Of a stretch of DNA of 9,516 nt, positions 5,710 through 9,516 are shown piece after piece. The position numbers were made by a program, and so were the translations under genes. The DNA is from Planctomycetota bacterium (lineage in GTDB: Bacteria; Planctomycetota; UBA1135; UBA2386): NCBI GenBank assembly GCA_016793305.1, contig JAEUHU010000253.1, forward strand, positions 1-9,516, in the 5' to 3' direction. Numbering within the stretch: position 1 is the first letter of the stretch; every line of letters starts with the position of its first letter. Under the pieces are notes generated by a model. The model had not been told where the DNA came from. It did no database searches and saw nothing but the letters and a program-made list of their open reading frames with translations.

Positions 5710-6902
5710 GACGATCCCTCTGCTGGGTTCTCCAGACTCGATGCCTGCAGGGTGAACGCGACGAACGCCCGGTCGCTCGGCACACCGCCACCACCGATCC
5801 ACAGTTGGCCACCGTGCCGTTCGACGACACGCCGGCCGATGGCGATGTCCAGGGAGCGGCCGCCCGGCGCCAGGTCCTCCCAGAAGTCGGCCCCCGCCGC
5901 CGGATCCCCGGCGTATCCAGGGCCACCGTCCTCGACCCGGAATTCGACGAGCCCCCCGTGCACCCGTGCCGAGGCGGACACGTAGACCGGGCGGTCCACC
6001 TTGGTGCAGCGCGCGATCGCGCGCCCCATCAGGCGCCGGAACAGCGCGCGCAACTGCACGCGATCGCCGACCACCCACGGCAGTGGCCCGACGGACACTT
6101 CGCTGTTCTGCGGCAGCACCGTGCCGCGCAGGTCGGCCAGCGCGTCGGTCATCGTGGAGTCCGCGTCCACCGGACCGAACCGGTTGCCGAAGGCGGTGAT
6201 CCGAGCGTACTCGAGCACCTCGGTGATCAGTTGGTTGGCGCGTCGCGCCCCTTCGTTGGCCGACTGCGCGTAGGCGGTCGCGAGCCGATCGGTGCGCAGC
6301 GCCTGGTGGGCCATCAGCAGGCCGCAGTAGTGGGTGATCGTCTGCAGCGGGATGCTGAGCGAGTTCGCGATCAACGAGGCGAACTGCTCCAGCGTGCGGT
6401 TGTCGCGTTGGGCCTCGAGCAGGCGATCCTCACGCTGGCGTTCGGTCTGCTCGCTGGTGCGGCGGAGCAACACCCGCTCCAGGATCGACTCCACCAGGCC
6501 GAGGAAGCGGCCCTCGGTGTCCTTGATGAGATAGTCGTAGGCGCCCATGCGCAGCGCCTCGGCGGCGACCGATTCGCTGCCGAATCCCGTCATCAGCACG
6601 ACGGGCGCCCGCGTCAGCGCCACCAGATCGGTTCCGTAGCCGTCCTCGAGCACATAGTCGGTCAGCACGACCGCGGGCTGGACCTGGTCGATCCGACGCA
6701 TCGCATCGCCGAGACTGTCGGCGGTCTCGTAGACGAAGCCATGGTTCTCGCTCCGCCCGAGGCGCAGCAGGCCTTCGCGAACGACCTGGTCGTCGTCGAC
6801 GGCCAGCACGACCGTGCGACTGCCGTTGTCGCCCGCGCGGGAGGCACCACCGGAACGATGCTCTCCGAATGGTCGACCGCCGTGTGTGTTTGTGGCAACC
6901 AT
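5706..6902 (-). CDS. Receiver plus degenerate histidine kinase (probable pseudokinase)
   Basis: A 398-residue cytoplasmic protein. After about 29 low-complexity residues comes an intact receiver (about 30-145): D36-D37-D38, phospho-acceptor D82 (LTDYVLEDG), T105 and K127 (DYLIKD). A coiled helix leads to a HisKA-like domain (about 170-236). Its H-box reads FASLIANSLSIPLQ, which aligns without gaps to the usual FAYVASHDLQEPLR and puts N180 at the phospho-His position. In the ATPase-like domain the N-box Asn pair is replaced by R290 and R294 (RRLMGRAI). G1 is EDGGPG, keeping D325 but not the next Asn. The G2 glycines are S350 and D352 (GGRSLDIAIGRRVVERHGG). The frame is continuous to the typical C-terminal end, so this is not frameshift damage. 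GGAAGGA (6911-6905) lies close before the ATG. The stop overlaps the CheB-CheR-PAS start (ATGA). It most likely acts as a phosphorylation-controlled scaffold or regulator and not as a kinase; this role is inferred. Confidence 0.88.
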   Translation of the reverse strand: MVATNTHGGRPFGEHRSGGASRAGDNGSRTVVLAVDDDQVVREGLLRLGRSENHGFVYETADSLGDAMRRIDQVQPAVVLTDYVLEDGYGTDLVALTRAPVVLMTGFGSESVAAEALRMGAYDYLIKDTEGRFLGLVESILERVLLRRTSEQTERQREDRLLEAQRDNRTLEQFASLIANSLSIPLQTITHYCGLLMAHQALRTDRLATAYAQSANEGARRANQLITEVLEYARITAFGNRFGPVDADSTMTDALADLRGTVLPQNSEVSVGPLPWVVGDRVQLRALFRRLMGRAIARCTKVDRPVYVSASARVHGGLVEFRVEDGGPGYAGDPAAGADFWEDLAPGGRSLDIAIGRRVVERHGGQLWIGGGGVPSDRAFVAFTLQASSLENPAEGSS

Positions 6903-6999
6903 GGTCCTTCCGGGGCCGATCCTGGGCGGCTCCCACCGGCAAGACTACGGGCCGGAAAGGCCCCATGGTAGCGCGAGCTCGACTACGCCCGGCGGGGAC
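6903..6999 (-). other. Intergenic gap with a short hairpin between cytochrome and receiver-pseudokinase
   Basis: This 97-base gap follows the cytochrome stop on the same strand. It holds a 5-bp perfect inverted repeat, GGGCC/GGCCC at 6949-6963, with a 5-base loop. No T-run follows on the minus strand, so it is at best a weak terminator. A promoter for the signalling pair at 6902-3163 is expected here, but I see no clear -35/-10 and no correctly spaced -24/-12 element. Whether the two gene pairs form one transcript cannot be decided from the sequence. Confidence 0.25.
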
Positions 7000-8511
7000 T
7001 CAGTGCCGCCCGTCGGGGTGGCACTGGTAGCAGCCGGCAGTCGTCCACGTGTACCCGCTGACCCCCTGGTGGTCGTTGTCCGCGGCCGACTGGCGGTGCT
7101 CGTGGCAATCGATGCACGAGAAGGCGACGCGGTTCGCCGCGTTGTTGTGGCAGTCGAAGCACGCGAAGATTCGGTGCGGGCCGGTGGTGATCGGGAACTG
7201 GTGGTTCCAGTTGCCGGTACCCCAGCTCACCGTGCCGTGGCATTGCTCGCACTGCTGGCTCATGCCGAACGACACGTGCGGCGGGTCCGTGGTCTGCTGG
7301 TAGGCCGCGAGGTGGCAGGCCGCACAGGCCGGGTTCAGACCGGTGTAGACGCCACCGGCATGACAATCGGTGCAGCTCCGCTGGTGCGAGTTGGTCAGCG
7401 GGAAGCTCGCCGGGTGCGCGACCCCGGCCCCTTGCCAGCGCACGGTGTTGTGGCAGCCGGCGCAGTCGGTCCCGAAGCCGGCGGTCGTGTGGTTCGGGTT
7501 CGTGGTCGCCTGGAAGGTGTCGAGATGGCAGCTCGAACAGGTGCTCGACGTGCCCGAGTAGACCTGGTTCTGGTGGCACTCGGTGCACTGCCGCCCGGCG
7601 TGGCCGAACGTCAGCGCGAACCCCGACGGATGCTGCCAGTCGGCCGGTCGCCAGGTTCGCGTCGTGTGGCACTGCGTGCAGTCGGTGCCGAACCCGGCCG
7701 GCACGTGCCCGACCGCCGCCGCGGTGTAGTCGTCGGTGTGGCAGCTGGCACACGCGGTCGACAGCCCGGTGAACGAGTTCGGCGTGGTGTGGCACTCGCC
7801 GCACCGACGCCCGGCGTGGCCCTGCGTCAGCGGGAACGACCCCGGATGGTCGAAGCGCGCCGAGCTCCACGCGAACGGCAGGTGGCAGCCGTCGCAGTCG
7901 CGCGGGAACGACACCTGCGCGTGGTTCGGGTTCTGGGTGCGCTGGTAGTCCGCTTCGTGGCACTGTTCGCACTGCACAGGAGCGCCGGCGAAGTTGCCGA
8001 CCTGGGCACCCGGATGGCAGCGGAAGCACGCCGCCGCCGCGTGCGCGCCGGTCAGCGGGAAGCGCGTGCGGTCGTGGAGCACGATCGCCTCCTTGGCCCG
8101 CCAGCTGCGTTCGTCGTGGCAGTCCTGGCAGTTGGCGCCGAGCCGCTCGAGGTGCGGGTCGGCGTGGCAGCCGCCGCAACCGCGCGCCGAGAACTGCGCG
8201 ACCGGGCCACGGTCGTTGTGGCACATCAGGCAGCTGGCCGTGGCGTGTGCCCCCTCGAGCGGCATGCCCGTCTTCGCCGCGTGGTCGAAAGTGAAGTCCG
8301 CCTTGATCGTGTGCCAGTTGCCCCCGGTGTGGCACAGCGAGCAGTCGCCCGGGAACGAGTCGTGCGGCACGACCGGCCCGGCGGTCGCGTCCCAGCCGTT
8401 CTGCGGCACGAGCGACGCACACGCGACGACCAGCAGCCACAGCAGCAGCAGCACGGGGACGATCGGCCGGCGACGGGGAGCGGGAGTGGCCACGGCAGGA
8501 GGAGTGGGCAT
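7000..8511 (-). CDS. 19-haem c-type cytochrome, probable outer-membrane lipoprotein
   Basis: A 503-residue secreted electron-transfer protein. The N-terminus has RRR at 13-15, a hydrophobic stretch (about 17-30) and a lipobox-like VVAC with Cys31, so it is probably a lipoprotein; residue 32 is Ala, with no inner-membrane retention Asp. Nineteen CxxCH haem sites follow, with first Cys at 57, 94, 112, 128, 162, 181, 206, 237, 254, 278, 309, 325, 350, 380, 396, 421, 451, 466 and 494. They fall into six triheme repeats of about 72 residues plus one last haem. Each full repeat has Trp nine residues after its first Cys. Nineteen further His recur in phase and could give bis-His ligation of every haem. 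The start at 8511 makes a TGATG junction with the upstream beta-barrel gene. An in-frame ATG at 8523 would add four residues; neither has a clear Shine-Dalgarno. This is not a textbook named cytochrome that I recognise. Confidence 0.93.
   Translation of the reverse strand: MPTPPAVATPAPRRRPIVPVLLLLWLLVVACASLVPQNGWDATAGPVVPHDSFPGDCSLCHTGGNWHTIKADFTFDHAAKTGMPLEGAHATASCLMCHNDRGPVAQFSARGCGGCHADPHLERLGANCQDCHDERSWRAKEAIVLHDRTRFPLTGAHAAAACFRCHPGAQVGNFAGAPVQCEQCHEADYQRTQNPNHAQVSFPRDCDGCHLPFAWSSARFDHPGSFPLTQGHAGRRCGECHTTPNSFTGLSTACASCHTDDYTAAAVGHVPAGFGTDCTQCHTTRTWRPADWQHPSGFALTFGHAGRQCTECHQNQVYSGTSSTCSSCHLDTFQATTNPNHTTAGFGTDCAGCHNTVRWQGAGVAHPASFPLTNSHQRSCTDCHAGGVYTGLNPACAACHLAAYQQTTDPPHVSFGMSQQCEQCHGTVSWGTGNWNHQFPITTGPHRIFACFDCHNNAANRVAFSCIDCHEHRQSAADNDHQGVSGYTWTTAGCYQCHPDGRH
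7003..8364 (-). repeat. Six tandem triheme modules plus one terminal haem within the cytochrome
   Basis: Repeats begin at a His seven to thirteen residues before the first haem of each module: H50, H120, H197, H269, H341, H412 and H481. First haems start at C57, C128, C206, C278, C350, C421 and C494, giving steps of 71, 78, 72, 72, 71 and 73 residues. Second haems are at C94, C162, C237, C309, C380 and C451. Third haems are at C112, C181, C254, C325, C396 and C466. Modules 3 and 4 keep DNA identity at exactly 216 bases offset: GCCCGGCGTGGCC at 7593-7605 recurs at 7809-7821. This indicates relatively recent duplication of some units. Module 7 is cut after its first haem by the natural stop. 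Confidence 0.9.
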
Positions 8512-9516
8512 CAGAACCGCCATTGCAGGTAGAAGGCCAGGGCGAACGCGTCCTCGCGGTCGCCGAACCAGCGTTCGACGGACAGGTCCAGGTCGGTGCA
8601 CGGGTCGATCTGCCACGACGCGCCCACTTCGACCGACTGGCGCGTGTAGGTCTCGGCACCGCTGACCAGGCTGTCCAGTTCGTAGCGATACCAGCGGTAC
8701 CCAGCGCGCCAGTGGAGATCGTGCCAACGATCGCGCAGCTGCACGCGGGCGCCTGGTCCCGAGCTGTAGCCACCGTCGTTGCGGAACACCGAGACCGACA
8801 GCGCCGACGAGTCGTTCCACAGGCCGCGCCAGTCGCCGTCGAGGCCGAGTGCACTGCCGTTGCGATCCTGGTCGCTCCACCAGTCGACGCGCGGCCGCAG
8901 TGACAACGCCGCACTCGGCCGGAACGACCCGTTCCACGACAGGCGCTGCACGTAGCCGTCGCGCACCAGCTCGACCGGCAGCACCTGGTACTCGCTGCGC
9001 AGCAGGTCGGGCCAGGTGAAGCGCGTGGCGGTGAGTCCGGTGCCGATGCCGTCGCCGTCGATCCGCGCCTGCAGCATCGCCTCGGTCACCTCGAGGCCGG
9101 CACTCTGCACGCGCTCGTTGCTGGTGTAGTAGTCGAGCTTCGCCGAGCCGAGTACGAACAGCCGATCGGCGGGACGCCATTCGGTGCGCAGCAGGAACAG
9201 GTCGCGATCCGCCGCCCCACGATGCCAGGTCTTCTGGAAGCCGACGGCGGCGGCGAACGAACGCCGGGCGTCCGCGGTGAAGTCGACGAACGCGTGCACG
9301 CCGAGGTCGTCGCCTTGCTGGCGAGCCGGGAACGGCCGCGGGTAGGCGCCGAGGCCGCCGCCGAGCCGCACGCCGCCCTGGTAGCGCCGCACCACCTCGA
9401 CGCCGTCGACGAGGCCGATCTCCGGCAGGTACGGCGAGAAGAACCGGCCGAACTCGTAGCCGGTCGGCGCCCACGCTTCGGTGCCGAACGCAACCGACGC
9501 CAGATCCCAGCGTGCC
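8511..9516 (-). CDS. Probable outer-membrane beta-barrel protein, C-terminal 334 residues (start beyond right edge)
   Basis: The frame is open from the right edge to the TGA at 8513-8511. The visible part is rich in alternating polar/aromatic segments typical of amphipathic beta strands, for example YRWYRYELDSL, ALSVSVFRND and VEVGASWQID, separated by Asp/Gly/Asn-rich turns. The protein ends AFALAFYLQWRF; a final strand with a terminal Phe is the classical signal for outer-membrane barrel insertion by the BAM machinery. No CxxCH is present. The gene is joined by TGATG to the 19-haem cytochrome, so the two are co-translated. This recalls porin-cytochrome conduits (MtrB/PioB-type or OmbB-type barrels), but I cannot assign it to one of those families by sequence, and the N-terminus is not visible. 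Alternative: an unrelated barrel that merely shares the operon. Confidence 0.65.
   Translation of the reverse strand, partial: ARWDLASVAFGTEAWAPTGYEFGRFFSPYLPEIGLVDGVEVVRRYQGGVRLGGGLGAYPRPFPARQQGDDLGVHAFVDFTADARRSFAAAVGFQKTWHRGAADRDLFLLRTEWRPADRLFVLGSAKLDYYTSNERVQSAGLEVTEAMLQARIDGDGIGTGLTATRFTWPDLLRSEYQVLPVELVRDGYVQRLSWNGSFRPSAALSLRPRVDWWSDQDRNGSALGLDGDWRGLWNDSSALSVSVFRNDGGYSSGPGARVQLRDRWHDLHWRAGYRWYRYELDSLVSGAETYTRQSVEVGASWQIDPCTDLDLSVERWFGDREDAFALAFYLQWRF

Noticed and set aside
5706..6902. The degenerate kinase being a frameshifted or decaying pseudogene
   Set aside because: The frame is continuous with normal codon use, the receiver is intact, the C-terminal end is typical and the stop overlaps the next start. 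This argues for a maintained gene.
6903..6960. Possible sigma-54 promoter (GG and GC elements) upstream of the receiver-pseudokinase
   Set aside because: The spacing between the GG and GC dinucleotides is 11, not the required 10, and the rest of the -24/-12 consensus is poor.
6814..8532. A 572-codon open frame on the plus strand
   Set aside because: It is the exact antisense of the cytochrome, which has 19 ordered CxxCH motifs and a signal peptide. The translation is Val/Arg-rich and its periodicity merely mirrors the haem repeats.

Overview
The window is GC-rich DNA from a Gram-negative bacterium. It encodes a protein that looks like an outer-membrane beta-barrel and a multihaem c-type cytochrome, along with many CheB/CheR, PAS, histidine-kinase and receiver proteins. 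The combination would fit Myxococcota/'deltaproteobacteria', Acidobacteriota or Planctomycetota. I cannot fix the phylum because there is no rRNA or marker gene. I see no tRNA, rRNA, CRISPR array, insertion sequence or phage gene. Coding density is high, and gaps between genes are 35 to 155 bases.

Layout, left to right. (A) 1-1113, minus strand: a single-domain response regulator (1113-652), then a receiver-histidine kinase (548 to beyond the left edge). (B) 1269-3127, plus strand, divergent from A: a single-domain response regulator whose stop overlaps by ATGA the start of a soluble PAS-PAS-histidine kinase. (C) 6902-3163, minus strand, convergent with B: a receiver plus degenerate histidine kinase, overlapping by ATGA a CheB-CheR-PAS fusion protein of 848 residues. 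A strong hairpin lies at the B/C junction. (D) 9516-7000, minus strand: the C-terminal part of a probable outer-membrane beta-barrel, joined by TGATG to a 19-haem c-type cytochrome with a lipoprotein-like signal.

Modules A to C contain four receiver domains, two sequence-intact histidine kinases (one cut by the window edge) and one kinase-like protein that has lost its key residues. They also contain methyl-esterase and methyl-transferase domains. No DNA-binding, GGDEF, EAL or other classical output domain is present, and no chemoreceptor. They look like an intracellular phosphorelay or adaptation network whose outputs lie elsewhere. Module D looks like part of an outer-membrane electron conduit. 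Whether D is functionally linked to the signalling genes is unknown; the only evidence is adjacency and shared strand with C (97-base gap).

The strongest observations are two. First, the cytochrome is built from six triheme repeats of about 72 residues plus one extra haem, with exactly 19 positionally conserved distal histidines for 19 CxxCH motifs. Second, the receiver-kinase at 6902-5706 has Asn in place of the phospho-accepting His and has also lost both N-box Asn and the G2 glycines, while its receiver is intact.
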